Of a stretch of DNA of 64,000 bases, positions 45,820-57,691 are shown piece after piece. A program made the position numbers and the translations under genes. Origin of the DNA: Candidatus Absconditabacterales bacterium (lineage in GTDB: Bacteria; Patescibacteriota; Gracilibacteria; Absconditabacterales; Absconditicoccaceae); assembly GCA_025057375.1 (NCBI GenBank), contig JANWWO010000007.1, positions 1 through 64,000 on the forward strand, in the 5' to 3' direction. Position 1 is the stretch's first letter. Every line of letters begins with the position of its first letter. The notes under the pieces are model-generated. The model saw nothing but the letters and a program-made list of their open reading frames with translations. It ran no database searches and was not told the DNA's origin.

Positions 45820-45948
45820 ATGGTGTTTGGGGAAAATAAAATATTGTTTCTTGTTATTTTCTCTTGTATTTTGATAGGAATACTCTTATTATATACAAAG
45901 GATACTCATTTGTCAAAAAATAAAGACATTATTTATTTTGTCGGCTGT

Positions 45949-47100
45949 ATGGAAACAAAAAATCTTGTTCCTCGTCCACCTTTTTCTACTTCTACAAAGA
46001 AACTTTTTTGGGGTGTGTGTGTTTCATTACTCACGGTGTTACCTTTCTCTGAGAATTATGCACAGATGGGATCAAAGCAGCTTTTTTCTCGTCTTGAGCA
46101 ATTCCCTTGTGATTCTCTTACATATTTGCGTATGGCGATAGATACCATTGATTATACTGAAACATGAACCGTAAGCGAGAGAAGGAGCCTTTTTCTGACC
46201 AGACTAGCGCAGGCGCTCACTGTGCCTAGAGAAGATGATGAAAACATGTTGTTGACGTATAAGAAAGCTGCCATGCTTCTCCAATCAAGAATGTGACACT
46301 CTATTGTATTGCCTGAATTGTGAGAACAATCATTGTATCCAGTATTGTTTTCTGATCATGTTTTGCTCATTGATTATCTACCTCTTACTATGTTGAACAA
46401 CAGCTGATGCTCTCTATGAGATTCGATTCCAAGAGTGTTTGTGTGATGAGGAAAGTTAGCTCTATGAACAATCATTTCAACATCACTTGTATCACCTTAT
46501 CTAGGTCAATGTGTGATTTTTGTCGAGCCTCTCACACAGAAGACATATCAAATAGATCGTGAATTACAGGCAATGAATATCCATGTGCCATACGATAGTC
46601 TCTATGCTCTCATGCTCGCGAGTGTGACAGCAAATGAGATTCATCATCTCGTTTCCTACTCAATTTTTACTAGATGGTTGCGTGACGATCAGTATTTACA
46701 ATCGGAACATGCTGTACTGTCTGATTTGTCCCAGTATTATGGATATGGTTCATCATTGTTACAGTATGATGAATATGCTTCAGATTGTGCATCGCTCCTG
46801 TGATCCAAGGATCGCTTTTCTCAAATGATTATTCTCACACGCCTTTTGGTGACTTATCTTTATTTTACTGACCAGTATCCTCCTCATCCTATGGGTGAAC
46901 AATATTCCTTTTCTCTACGTCGTTTATATGAGATTTTTCATCTTGATCCGCTCAATCGATGATGGGACTACTCACAGTCGTTATTTCATGAAGTGTTTAC
47001 CAGTCTTGTAACCATACCCCCTGATCAACGACAAACATCCATGAATATGCTTCGCAAAGATTATGTTGCTTATCTCAAGTATATAGCCAGAGAAAACTAA
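45949..47100 (+). CDS. Unknown exported or membrane-anchored protein
   Basis: Ends at TAA 47098-47100. From ATG 45949 the N-terminus has a basic region and hydrophobic core ([20 protein letters not shown], then ENYAQ), a plausible signal peptide; the product is 383 residues. The same frame is open further upstream to an ATG at 45820 that would add a membrane helix (ILFLVIFSCILIGILLLYT). The remaining protein is globular with [10 protein letters not shown] and [18 protein letters not shown], which I cannot place. The start is therefore uncertain; function unknown. Confidence 0.6.
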
Positions 47101-47203
47101 AATTTGCGTTGTGTATCGTATCTTTGTTGTGTATAGTGGCTTGTTTTCAGTATTGCTTGGTTGTATTGTATCCTTACATGATGTTTTATTTTTTTCTCCT
47201 GAT

Positions 47204-49585
47204 ATGGCATCACATCTCGTTATCGTAGAGTCTCCAGCAAAAGCATCGACGATCGAAAAATATCTTGGCTCTGATTATCATGTTTTGGCGAGTTTTGGGC
47301 ATATTGCTGACTTACCCAAAAAATGAATGGGGATAGATATCGACAACAATTTTACGCCGACCTATGAAATTACTCCCGAAAAGAGAAAAGTTGTCTCCCA
47401 CCTCAAATCCGCCGCCAAACAAGCACAGACGATCTGGATCGCAACGGATGAGGATCGTGAGGGAGAAGCGATTGGTTGGCACATTTGCACTGCCCTTTGA
47501 TTGGACCCCACAACCACCAAAAGGATTGTCTTCAACGAAATTACCAAATCAGCTATTATCCACGCCATCAACCACCCAAGGACGCTTGATCTCAATTTGT
47601 TTAATGCTCAACAAGCGAGAAGAATTCTTGATAGATTGGTAGGATTTGAGGTATCGCCAGTTCTGTGGAGAAAAATCAAAACCTGACTGAGTGCAGGAAG
47701 GGTTCAGTCAGTCGCAGTGAGGATTTTGGTTGATCGTGAAAGGGAAATCAGAGCATTTGTTCCTGATATCAACTATAAGATTACTGCAACGGTTGGTCAA
47801 AAAAAACAGCAATTCACCGCAGAACGAAACAAAAAAATTACTGACGAGACTGCAGTCAGAGAGATTCTTTCTCGTTTTGTGGATCATCAGATTACTGTTT
47901 TGGATGTGGTTAGTAAAGAGGGCACCAAAAAACCATCACCTCCGTTTACGACGTCCTCGCTTCAGCAAACAGCCTCATCCAAACTTGGCTATAGCCCTAA
48001 AAAAACTATGCAACTTGCACAAAGGCTCTATGAAGCCGGGTTGATTACGTATATGAGAACCGATTCGATAGCAATGGCAAGTGAGGCGAGAGAAAAAGCT
48101 TGTTCGCAGATTTCTTCCCAATTTGGTCCTGAGTATGTCAACGAAACAGTCTATAAAACGACTAAACAATCAGCTCAAGAAGCACATGAATGTATTAGAC
48201 CGACTGATTTTTCTCGTTTGACTGCTGGTAGTGATCCTCAACAAACTAAACTCTACCAATTGATTCGAAAAAGAGCAATAGCATCGCAAATGAAGCCCGC
48301 TTTGCTCGCAAAATCAGAAATTCATCTGGGACGTATGTGAGATGTGCTTGAGAAACCACATTTTGTTGCCAAAGGAGAAATTGTATCATTTCCGTGATTT
48401 CTCGTTGTGCGATGACAGGAGGATAATGAAACGTTGTTGCCTGATGTCCAGATTGGACAGTCATTGCCTCTTGATAGTATTCTTGCAATCCAAACTCCAT
48501 CCAAAGCACCTGCGAGATATACTGAGGCGAGTTTGATTAAACAATTGGAGGATTTGGGGATTGGTCGTCCGTCAACATATGCACCGACAATCGAAACTAT
48601 CCAAAATCGTGGTTATGTTGTCAAACAAGATGTGCAGGGCGTTGAAAAAACATACCAAACGCTCACCCTTAGTCAGTGACATATTCTTCCCTGATCGATT
48701 ACCAAAGTCGAAGGAGCAGATAAAGGCAAATTGTTGCCAACAGATATTGGCACCGTGGTTAATGATTTTCTTGTCGAATATTTGCCTGAGATTGTGGATT
48801 ATCAGTTTACTGCAATTGTTGAGGCTGAATTTGATCATATTGCTGAGGGAAAACTTGCGTGGACAGAGATGTTGGCTCGTTTTTATCGTAGATTTCATAG
48901 TACGATCGTCAAAACGATTGGTGAAGCAGAAAGAGTAAGCGGTGAAAGAAAAATCTGAACTGACCCAAAAACCTGACTGACGGTGATTGCCAGACTAGGT
49001 CGTTATTGACCTTTGGTACAGTTGGGAACGAGTGAAGAGCTTGGAGACAAAAAGCCACAATTTGCATCGATTACTTGATGATTGACGATTGAGACCCTGA
49101 CTCTCGAATCTGCGTTGAAAATGTTTGAGCTTCCAAGAGTGATCGGAGAATTTGAGTCCAAACCTATGCTCGCCAACAATGGACGCTTTGGGCCGTATAT
49201 CAAACATGGGGATGTCTTTGTGTCTATGCCAGCTGGCTATGACCCAATGACGATTGATGCTGATACTGCAATCCAAGCCATTCTTGACAAGAGAGAAAAA
49301 GACAAAACTAAGATTTTGCTCCGTTTTGATTATCAGGGGACGGAATGTCAAATTATCAGAGGTAGGTGGTGATACTATCTTTCCTATGGCAAACAACCCA
49401 TCAAACTCCCCAAGACCAAAAAACCAGAGGAGTATAGCGTGGATGATTGTATAGCGTTGATCGTTGAGTATACCACGCAATTTGGAACCAGTGCGTCGGG
49501 TGAGGGGAAGACTCGTTCTGCGAAAAAAACCACGGGAAATAAAAGAAAGACCACCGCGAAAAAAAAGATAAGTGTGAAGAAATAA
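47204..49585 (+). CDS. topA: DNA topoisomerase I
   Basis: A 793-residue type IA topoisomerase that relaxes negative supercoils. The Toprim domain begins [19 protein letters not shown], followed by [15 protein letters not shown]. The gate/catalytic segment has [18 protein letters not shown] and the active tyrosine in [13 protein letters not shown] (about residue 283), then [10 protein letters not shown]. The C-terminal part holds repeat-type topo_C domains ([24 protein letters not shown]) in place of zinc fingers, and a Lys/Arg/Thr-rich tail. Order and length fit bacterial TopA. TGA gives Gly in several motifs. An A-rich stretch and hairpin follow the stop. Confidence 0.96.
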
Positions 49586-49590
49586 AAAAA

Positions 49591-49617
49591 CACCACGGAT
49601 GGTGATTGAATGTGGTG
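49591..49617 (+). terminator. Hairpin after topA
   Basis: CACCAC (49591-49596) and GTGGTG (49612-49617) form a 6-bp stem behind the stop codon; the following CGTTATTTTG is only moderately T-rich. Confidence 0.5.
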
Positions 49618-49639
49618 CGTTATTTTGTTCATGAAACGT

Positions 49640-50591
49640 GCTGCTATGCTTGTGTTGTTGCAGATTTGTAGGATGTGTAGTTGGATTGGAAAAAGCTGTT
49701 GTCAAGTTTGCTTGTGACTGTGACAGTTGGAGTTGCATTCATATTTTTTTGGTCGTATGTTACTTGCTTCCTTATAATCAGCTCAGTGCTAGTTTTTTTC
49801 AAAATCTTGTATTTTTTTTCATTGATCTATAATTTTTTGTAGTTCGTGATGAGCTGATTGCTTTTTGGTTTGTATCATTGTCAATTGTCAGATATTTCTG
49901 TATCATTGTGTTCGTAATATTTGTGAGCGATGTGCTATATTGTTGTTTTGATGCGAGTAAGGAGTTGTTTTGGTTGGTGAGATTGATGACTTCAAGTTGT
50001 TTGTCTTCTGTTCATATATTTCCTACGCTGTTTGTCTTACATTGTGTTTCAATATCTTCTCTGATTTTTGTATTCTCAGTAATTTTTTTTCGATGTCATC
50101 GATCATTCATTTGTAGTTGAGTTGTTCATTTGTGTTGATCTGATTATCTTGCTTGTATTCTTCATAAAGAGACGATGCTTCAAAAAGATTTTTCTTTGTA
50201 CGTCCTCAATCGATCATAGTGTTTTTTCAAATCATTCTTTTGCGGCATAATAGTCCTTATTGAGTAAGACTGGAGATGTCAGTTTTTTTTGATCAATTGC
50301 TGTTTGGACAGAATTCTTCAGCGTATTTTTCTCATTTTCCTTGAGAGATGATGAATCGGTGATTGCATTTAGACGACTGAGAGCATTTCATGATAATTGG
50401 GATAGTATTGATGTGAATCTAGGCAACATGTGTTTGAATTTGATTTTTTCTCATGATACAAGCGATTGTACTCATGAAACATCATCAGAGAATTGTTCTG
50501 TGGATCATACTCAGAGATTTGCGAGATAGTCGACCATTTGTTTTTCTGACGTAACATCTGTAAACTCACCAAAAGGTTTTTCTCTATTTTT
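49640..50591 (-). pseudogene. Decayed coiled-coil gene with several frameshifts
   Basis: The minus strand is protein-like throughout but in changing frames. It begins near 50591 (EKPFGEFTDVTSEKQMVDYL), shifts near 50195 in an A-rich run into NLFEASSLYEEYKQDNQINT, then again near 50035 into DKQLEVINLTNQNNSLLASK, and once more near 49850 into LQKIIDQGKKIQDFEKN. Each piece ends at TAA or TAG. The composition (Asn, Gln, Lys, Thr, Ser) is like the other helical proteins here. Either a decaying gene or a stretch with homopolymer base errors. Confidence 0.5.
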
Positions 50592-50877
50592 TTAATACTG
50601 TTTGATGTCCCTTCAGTTGATTGAGGGATGTTTGGAGACGTGCCAGATCGTCACGATACATTTCTTTTTGATCTTGTGTGAGAGTATTGATTGTATTTTG
50701 AAGATCTTGTCGTACACTAGTAGCTTCTATAATTTTTTGATCACAGGTGTTTTGTGCTTTTTCTGTAGTATCAATTTCTGGCAGACATGTTTCTATGTCA
50801 GTCAATTTTTTTTCAAGATTTGTGATTGTAGTATCTACTTTGATATTGCCTTTTTGTGTTTCGACAGATCATCGCAT
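50584..50877 (-). CDS. Small coiled-coil protein, 97 residues
   Basis: Minus frame from ATG 50875-50877 to TAG 50584-50586. It is almost wholly a predicted coiled coil (TTITNLEKKLTDIETCLPEI and EMYRDDLARLQTSLNQLKGH). The frame stays open upstream with a hydrophobic stretch (FYLFIPFPIPFY) that could be a membrane anchor if the true start is earlier. No family recognised. It overlaps the start of the decayed gene below it by a few bases. Confidence 0.5.
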
Positions 50878-50936
50878 TGATTCTGGTTGTTTTTGTTGAT
50901 AGAATGGTATGGGAAAGGGAATAAAGAGATAAAAAA

Positions 50937-51101
50937 CTAGTGAGATTGGGGTGTGTCGAGTGAGGCGTTTACTTGGATGCGATCGGTCAGGATTTGCATC
51001 TCTTGGGTGAGTTGGGTGGCTTGTTGGGAGAGCGTATTGTATTGTGCTGTGAGAGAACGAAGATGTGCGATGTAGGCACTGAGAGGATCATAGAGTGTCA
51101 T
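50937..51101 (-). CDS. Very small helical protein, 54 residues
   Basis: Minus frame ATG 51099-51101 to TAG 50937-50939, starting MTLYDPLSAYIAHLRSL, with a regular heptad pattern (QYNTLSQQATQLTQEM). Length and clean start suggest a genuine small protein, perhaps a partner of its coiled-coil neighbours. It contains no TGA codon. No family recognised. Confidence 0.5.
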   Translation of the reverse strand: MTLYDPLSAYIAHLRSLTAQYNTLSQQATQLTQEMQILTDRIQVNASLDTPQSH

Positions 51102-51129
51102 GGTTCATAAGAAGAAATAACAAGTGTAA

Positions 51130-52585
51130 TTAGTTGGAAGATGGTAGTGGAGTTTTGATTATGGTGTATTGATCTTTTCAGGCTTTGGTAGTAATTAATA
51201 GTGTATGAGTAATGATGTCAATCGTCGATGAGTTGTTTCGTTGCCGAAGGAATAGATAGGAGTGATCAGTCTGGTTTGACAAGTGATATCTGTGGTTTTC
51301 TCCATTTGCTAATTCTGTGATAACAAATGCTCAATGCTCATTTTCTATGACATAAAATGAATCTGATAAGTTTTGTGGAGTATTCGTTGCTTCCTTCGCT
51401 TTCCGCTCCTCAATCGTCGCTTGTTGCGGATTTTGTTTCGCGAGTTCGACGAGTGCGGTATATGTTTGGGTTAATTTGTCTTTTCGTCTTTGAAGATCGG
51501 TGATGTGATTATTGATAGCTGTCATATCTCGTCAGTTCTTATCTGAGGTATTGAGTGCAGTGATTGTATTGTGTAGGTTGGAACTTGCTGTTTCGAACTT
51601 AGTACATTCTCTTTGTAATTCATCTTTTTTATTTCTCACTCGTGGTTTGTCTTCAATGTCTAATAATTTGGGAAGTGTTAGTTTTGAGACTTTGTCCAAA
51701 GCCTCAGTTTTTTTTCTTTCTTTTTGTTTTTTGTCACGATCTTGTTCTGCTTGTTCTTTCAATGCTGTCTTTCTTGTTTCTAGCTCAGTTTTTTTGTGTT
51801 CAAGTTCTTTGATTTTTGATGTGATGTATGCGATGTTTGCTTCTTTTCTTCATGGTACAAGATCGTTGATGTGTTTAATGATAGCATCACAATCTTGTTT
51901 GTAGATATGATAGTCTGTTTTGAGTTGATTTTTTTCGTTTATGACTGTTTGTGATATATGTGGTCACGTGATGGAGTCGATTGATGATGGGTCGAGAGAT
52001 AGGGAGTTTACTTGTGAGAGGAGATTGTTTTTTCGTATTTTTGTTGTTGTTCTTGTTGTTTTTGTTCTTGTTCTTGTTGTCAAAAACTGCTTGGATTGTT
52101 TACCCATCTGATCAAATTATCACTATCCGTTTCTGTGATCAAGATTCATGTATTGGTATCCTTTACATATTCTCTAATTTCCCCAAAACATACAAGGTCT
52201 GTCCATCACATTTGTCATCAACAATGACTTTTGATCATGAATATCAACTCTCTCAAAAGCATTTTGTACAAAATAAAACCAGAGCTGTTTGGATGATTGC
52301 AATTCAGCGGACCTGTGTAGGTCATGATGGTAGGTTTCTTTTATCTCGCGTTAGAGCCACAGATAGTTGTTGTGCTTTCCTTGTTATATTGATACTTTTA
52401 TCAAAAAATAATATTGCATTTGCCACATGAGCGTCTCTCATAAGAAATTGTTGAATTGTCTGTTGATGCCTTTCTAATGTGTTTTTTGTTTTGGAAATCA
52501 AGTTATCTATCTCAACTTTACGTTTTTCATTTTTTGTAAATTGATAGTCAATCTCGTAATCAACATTTTGCTGTCGAATAGCCGT
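51130..52585 (-). pseudogene. Long coiled-coil gene broken by frameshifts
   Basis: Coding-like in three minus frames that join into one protein of roughly 480 residues. It begins near 52585 without a clear ATG (AIRQQNVDYEIDYQFTKNEK), shifts near 52175 (VLGKLENV then KDTNTGILITETDSDNLIRW) and near 52035 behind a Gln/Glu repeat (QQEQEQKQQEQQQKYEK), then stays open to TAA 51130-51132. The last 250 residues are strongly coiled-coil (ELEHKKTELETRKTALKEQA), ending in a beta-rich part (NGENHRYHLSNQTDHSYLF). No family recognised. Decay or base errors; both joins fall in repetitive DNA. Confidence 0.5.
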
Positions 52586-52741
52586 ATCTTAGAGGGAAAA
52601 TAAAATGATTTTATTAAGTTTTCTCTTCTGCTTCTTTTTTGCAAATTTTTGAGAACTTTTTTATTTGCTTGTTTCTTTCTTGCTTTTTTGTTTGATATGT
52701 ATATGATAACAATAATGTATGCTTCTTTAGTTTTTCTCTGG

Positions 52742-53065
52742 ATGATGCAACTGATCAAAAACAATCAATGATTTACATGCCGACACTGTGGACTAGCTGT
52801 TCCCCCAGCGCCCAAGCGTTCCAGAAATCACTGTCCGTCATGTTTTTGTTCCCTGCATGTTGATGTCATACCTGGTGATAGAGCATGTACATGTGTCTGA
52901 CACATGGTGCCAGTGGCGTATGTATACAAAACAGCAGGGGTAAGAATAGAGCATGCCTGTATGATTTGTGGACATCATCAACGAATCGGGCAAGCAGAAG
53001 ATGATTGTGTGCTCAATCTTGATGAACAAATTGCGACATGGACGATCATGCGTGTGATGAGCTAG
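52742..53065 (+). CDS. RNHCP zinc-ribbon protein
   Basis: A 107-residue protein with two zinc ribbons. The first reads FTCRHCGLAVPPAPKRSRNH, followed by CPSCFCSLHVD, and contains the RNHCP signature that names the family. The second pair is HACMICGHHQRIG. Likely an RNA- or protein-binding factor; function unknown in the family. Start ATG 52742 (M M Q L); an in-frame ATG at 52715 would add nine hydrophobic residues. Stop TAG 53063-53065. Confidence 0.88.
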
Positions 53066-53134
53066 ATTTTCTCTTGCTTTTCGCTGTGAAAACGCTAGTA
53101 TTTTATGTATATTTTATGTTTTCTTGAGTATGTT

Positions 53135-56100
53135 ATGATCAGTTCATCATTTGGCTCTGTGTCCCCACGACGTCGCTGGCTCAACATTCTCTTTTTTGTG
53201 TTTGTCGGGATAGGTGTAGTGTGATCTGTCTTTGGGTTGGTTCGATTTAATCGTACGATTTTGGCTAACTTGCCTCCGATTGATCCCAATAATCTTCAGT
53301 CAGTTTTTTCATTTTCACAATCATCAACAATTACCGACAGAAATGGTAAAAAACTCTATAAACTTTTTGATGAAAATAGAGTCTATATCTCTCTTGATCA
53401 GATGTCAAATTTTTTATTGGATGCTGCAATTGCAACAGAAGATAAAACGTTTTGGACTAATGATGGTTTAGATTATCGAGGAATTGTCAGAGCAGTGAGA
53501 GATCAGATTTTGGTAAAACTTGGAAGATCAGTGACTGCGTGATGAGCATCCACAATCACTCAACAGCTTGTCAGGAATCTTTTGTTGACGAGAGATATGA
53601 CTTATGTCAGAAAGCTCAAAGAAATGGTATTGACCTACAAATTGTATGATGCGCTTGATTATTATATGGCTCAAAGGTTTCCTGACCTCTCCAAAACTGA
53701 GAAAAAAAGAAAACAAAAAGAACTAGTCCTAGAACTCTATCTCAATTTTGTCTTTTTGGGGAATAATGCTTATGGTGCAGAGATAGCATCACAGACATAT
53801 TTTCGTAAATCTGCAAAAGATTTGACGATTTTTGAGGCAGCAACACTCGCCTGAATTATTCAGCGTCCATCATTTTTTAATCCCTACACCAATAGAGTTG
53901 GGACGCCCTCGTCTCTTTGTCGTCATACCAATACTGATAACTGTTTGTGAGTTGTGTGATGATTGCATGTTGTATCTCAGGGAGAATCTGTCTCGATTAT
54001 TTGAACACCAGATTACAATGAAGCGGTGGCAGTTGTTGTCCGTTATCTTTCGTGACTCAATCTTGATATAAGTGCGGACAATAGACAATTTTTGGAGTTT
54101 ATGAGAGGAGAAAAGACGTTTGATGTAGAAATAAACGGGACGATATATAGTTTTTCGTATGTCTGGGGAAGAAAAGATACTGTCTTGTCCAGAATGTATG
54201 CAGAAGAGAAAATATCGTGATCTGACTATATTCAGGCTGTTCTTGATGGATTGACGGCGACGTTTTATCCACCAAGGATGGATATTCAAGCACCACATTT
54301 TGTTTTTTGGGTAAAAGATTTTTTATTGACGTCGCCTCAATTTGCTGATTTGGCTTTGGATGAAGAGGATTTGACAAAAGGATGATATGTGATTAGGACA
54401 TCTCTTGATCTTGATCTTCAAAAAAAAGCAGAAGAGATTGTTTTGCAATATAAACAAGCAGCGTTGGCAAGAAAGGCAACCAATAGAGCCCTGCTGTATG
54501 CTGATTCTCAAAATGGCGATATCCTCACCTATGTTGGATCATTGGATTATTTTGATGAAGAGATTGATGGGAGTGTCGATATGATTAGAGCACCCAGACA
54601 TCCAGGATCAACAATAAAACCGTTTGTGTATGCCTATGGGATACAAAATCATGGATTTACTATCGATACACCATTTTTTGATATTCCTTTGAGAGTATGA
54701 CCAAATACGCCTGGTAATGCTGATGGTAAGTTTGTTGGTCTTCAATCACTGAGAGAGGCGTTGGCATGAAGTCGCAATATTCCTGCTATCAAAGCATATT
54801 TTGCTGTTGGCGAACAACAAAAATTGATACCATTTCTTCGTTCTTTGGGTATGACGAGTATCCGTCCTACGCATGATTATGGGTATGCTTTGTCTCTTGG
54901 CGCTGTTGAACTTCCCATGATAGAACTTGCTCAGGCATATGCTCATTTATCTGCTTTGTGAGATCCTGCAATTTTCAATCCTATTCTGGACATTCGTGAT
55001 GCAGAAGGGAATTTGATTTACGAAAGAAAAGTTGAGCGTAAAAAAAGAGTTATTGAGCAATGACCAGCTTATTTGATCTGGAAAATATTGTCCGAAAATA
55101 TCCATATGCCTGCGTGATGGGCAAATACATTGAGAGTACCTGGTCTTCCCACAGGAACTAAATCGTGAACATCAAACATGAGAGATAAAGACAATATTAG
55201 TAGAGCAAGAGATGGACGATTAGTCACGTATACACCTTCTCGTGTTGTGGTAGCATGGGTGGGGAATAGTAACGGTGCTCCGATGGGTCCAAATGCTTTT
55301 TGAGAACTCAATGCTCCTGTTGTTAAAGACTTTTTTGCGTATTTGATAAAAGAACAAAAGATTGACTCAAGTCAAACGCATCGTCAAATAGAGACAACAT
55401 CATTGAGTATTAACAAAATTACTTGACTTTTGCCCTCGAGTTCGACACCAGAATCTCTTATTGTTCAAACGCTTGGCTATGTACATTCTCTTCCCAAACA
55501 AGTAGATCCTCAGTTTACACCTATTTCTGTTGACTCATTATGTAATGGTATGGTGTCCGATTTTACTCCACCTGAGGAAGTTGTGACTGCGTATGTGGTT
55601 GCATCGTTGCCGTCTGTGATTCCTTCTCAGAGGGATCGTGCTGATATTATAACATGGCTTGCTGAAGGGAATGTTGTCGGGACAGGCAACAAAAGACCAA
55701 ACGTCTCCTACAATCTTCCATTGATTTTTTTGACTGCTCCTAATAAACCTTGTGAGGAGAGAATTCCTAAAATTGATGAAGCAATCAGGATTGTAGTATC
55801 GGATCGTCAGACAAATCGTCTTGCGAAGCGTTCTCGCTTGTCAGTCAATGTTTTTTCTCCTCGTGTCCCTATTACGAGAGTATTGGCCTATCTTGATGAT
55901 CGCATGATTGGGCAACAGCAATTTTCTGATACGGTAAATCCTCGTGCATTCTCGCTCAATGTGACATTGCCCTCTGGTGTTACTCAGTGAAGATTGAGAC
56001 TTGTTGCACTCAATAGTGCTTGATATAGTAATGAATGGTCCCAAAATATTACAGTTGTCCAGGATACTACTCCTCCTGTTTTGTGAGAGGTTGGTGTAAC

Positions 56101-56440
56101 GCAGGATGCTGCCGACTATCGTGTGCGTATCACATTTGTTGATGAGGTTTCTGGTGTTGATAATGGGATGATCATTATGCAAGGAGCAAAGACTCAAAGT
56201 TTTCGTGGAGATACTGTCGAGGTTCGTCTTTCACAGCTTGCACAAATTGGCTACAAAATTATCGATGGTGCGTGAAATGAAACATCATGACTTATTCAGC
56301 TCTCTGACTATGCTACATCATCGTCACCAGATGTTCCTCCTTCACCAGAGTCACAGACCCCTGTTCCTCAGTCGTCATCTTCTCAATCAGGGCAGGATAT
56401 ATCCTCATCCTCTTCAGATGGTTCATGATCTGCACAGTAG
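53135..56440 (+). CDS. Class A penicillin-binding protein (PBP1-type)
   Basis: A 1101-residue bifunctional peptidoglycan synthase. One membrane helix near residues 18-40 is followed by the glycosyltransferase domain with the catalytic Glu in IATEDKTFWTNDG (about residue 102) and GGASTITQQLVRNLLL. The transpeptidase domain has the Ser in APRHPGSTIKPFVYA (about residue 492), an SRN-type motif in ALAGSRNIPAIKAY, and KSGTS near residue 680. The last 250 residues are Ig-like (DTTPPVLGEVG) and end in a Ser/Pro tail, a likely wall-associated extension. TGA codons encode Gly in all catalytic motifs. Confidence 0.95.
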
Positions 56441-56460
56441 TTTTATTTTTTTATATTTTT

Positions 56461-57003
56461 ATGCATATAGTTCTTTTTGGTATTCAATGATCGGGGAAGT
56501 GAACGCAAGCTGCACGTCTTCGTCAACACAATTCATCACTTGCCTATTTTGCACCGTGAGACATTTTTAGGGCTTTGACATCTCAGGCAAATGCATTGGG
56601 TGATTATGTGAAAGAAAAAATAGCTGCTTGACAGTTAATCAAGGATGATATTGTTCAGTGATTGTTTAGCTTGTATACCAAGACTTTGGAATGACGTCGT
56701 ATGCTACTTGATGGGTTTCCTAGAAGTCAGGATCAATTTGATACGCTTCATTCTTATCTCCTTGAGACGGGAGAGTCTTGTGTAGGAATTGTTCTTGATC
56801 TTCCTGATCATATAGCGCGTGAAAGAATGCTCGCTCGTGGTCGTCCTGATGATACACCTGAAGCGATTGATAAAAGAATTGCTCAATACTACGCTTCTAC
56901 CCAACCACTTCTTAGCCGTTTTGGTCGTTACTACTGATTGCATACTATTGATGCGACAATGAGTATTGATGATGTATTTGAAGCAATTGTTGCTATCATC
57001 TAG
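56461..57003 (+). CDS. adk: Adenylate kinase, short form
   Basis: A 180-residue enzyme converting ATP + AMP to two ADP. The P-loop is FGIQGSGKGTQAAR, in which two of the glycines are TGA codons, direct proof of their meaning. AMP-binding residues are seen in FAPGDIFRALT and LLDGFPRSQDQFD, and the lid-arginine segment is ARGRPDDTPEAIDKRI. The large LID insertion is absent, as in short-type kinases. It starts 20 bases after the PBP gene and probably shares its transcript. Stop TAG. Confidence 0.95.
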
Positions 57004-57030
57004 GTTTAGATGATGTTGGATATTTGTTGT

Positions 57031-57543
57031 TTAGGCAGATGCTTCGTTTATGCAGAGTTCGTCACCAAAAGGAAGTGGTGTGACCTTAAGGGCTTGGTAG
57101 AGCTTACGACGGTTGGGGACGTCAAAGGTCCACGTTTGGGTATTGATACAGGGATGCCATCCTACGAGGTCTGCAGTAAACAGATCAGTATGCATATAGA
57201 CAGGGAGTGGTGTTTGTATACACCCAAAGATACAGACTGATCAAGGAGAAAGTCCAAGTATTGAGGTAAGCATATCTGGTGATCAGAAAGACACATCCTT
57301 ATATCCCAACATACGCCCAAATGTTTTAATTGAGAGTCTTTTATGTGAACTAAGACAGACAAGCATGGTATGCCGGTTACCATCTTTTTTTCCCATCAAA
57401 AAAAGATTTTTGGTATGGACTCATGGGATGATATGATCATAGTGCTTTGAGTCTTGAGTAGTAAAAAAAGCAGGATGTGTATAGGAAGTATAAGTAATGT
57501 CGTTTTTGGCACAAAATCATTGGGCATCGGTGAGTGAGAGCAT
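57031..57543 (-). CDS. YbaK/ProX-type aminoacyl-tRNA deacylase
   Basis: A 170-residue protein of the YbaK/prolyl-tRNA editing domain fold, which hydrolyses mischarged tRNA. It shows HTKNLFLMGKKDGNRHTMLV, KTFGRMLGYKDVSFGSPDML and ILGLSPGSVCIFGCIQT, the family's TKNLFL, seeLle..G..pGSV pattern, with the conserved Lys in the first. Convergent with adk, 27 bases apart. Start ATG 57541-57543, stop TAA 57031-57033. Specificity (Pro, Ala or Cys) cannot be told. Confidence 0.85.
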
Positions 57544-57610
57544 GACTGAGTGAATACTGAGTAAAGATGAAGAACATATGTCGTGTGATTGTATGATTTT
57601 CTTCCGTTTT

Positions 57611-57643
57611 TGCAAGCTTATTTATTTTTGCTTGCTTTTTTTT
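57611..57643 (+). terminator. Strong plus-strand terminator without an obvious gene
   Basis: GCAAGC (57612-57617) and GCTTGC (57630-57635), a 12-base loop, then eight T. The nearest plus-strand gene upstream ends at 57003; the next starts at 57692. It may end a short leader or small transcript. Confidence 0.6.
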
Positions 57644-57691
57644 GCGAAATCACTACAGTCATGATAAGGTTTTTATTTTTTTGGTATTGTC

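Noticed and set aside
51981-52430. Plus frame of 149 codons with a hydrophobic start
   Set aside because: Antisense to a Gln/Lys-rich coiled-coil gene; poly-Gln codons read backwards give the hydrophobic run.
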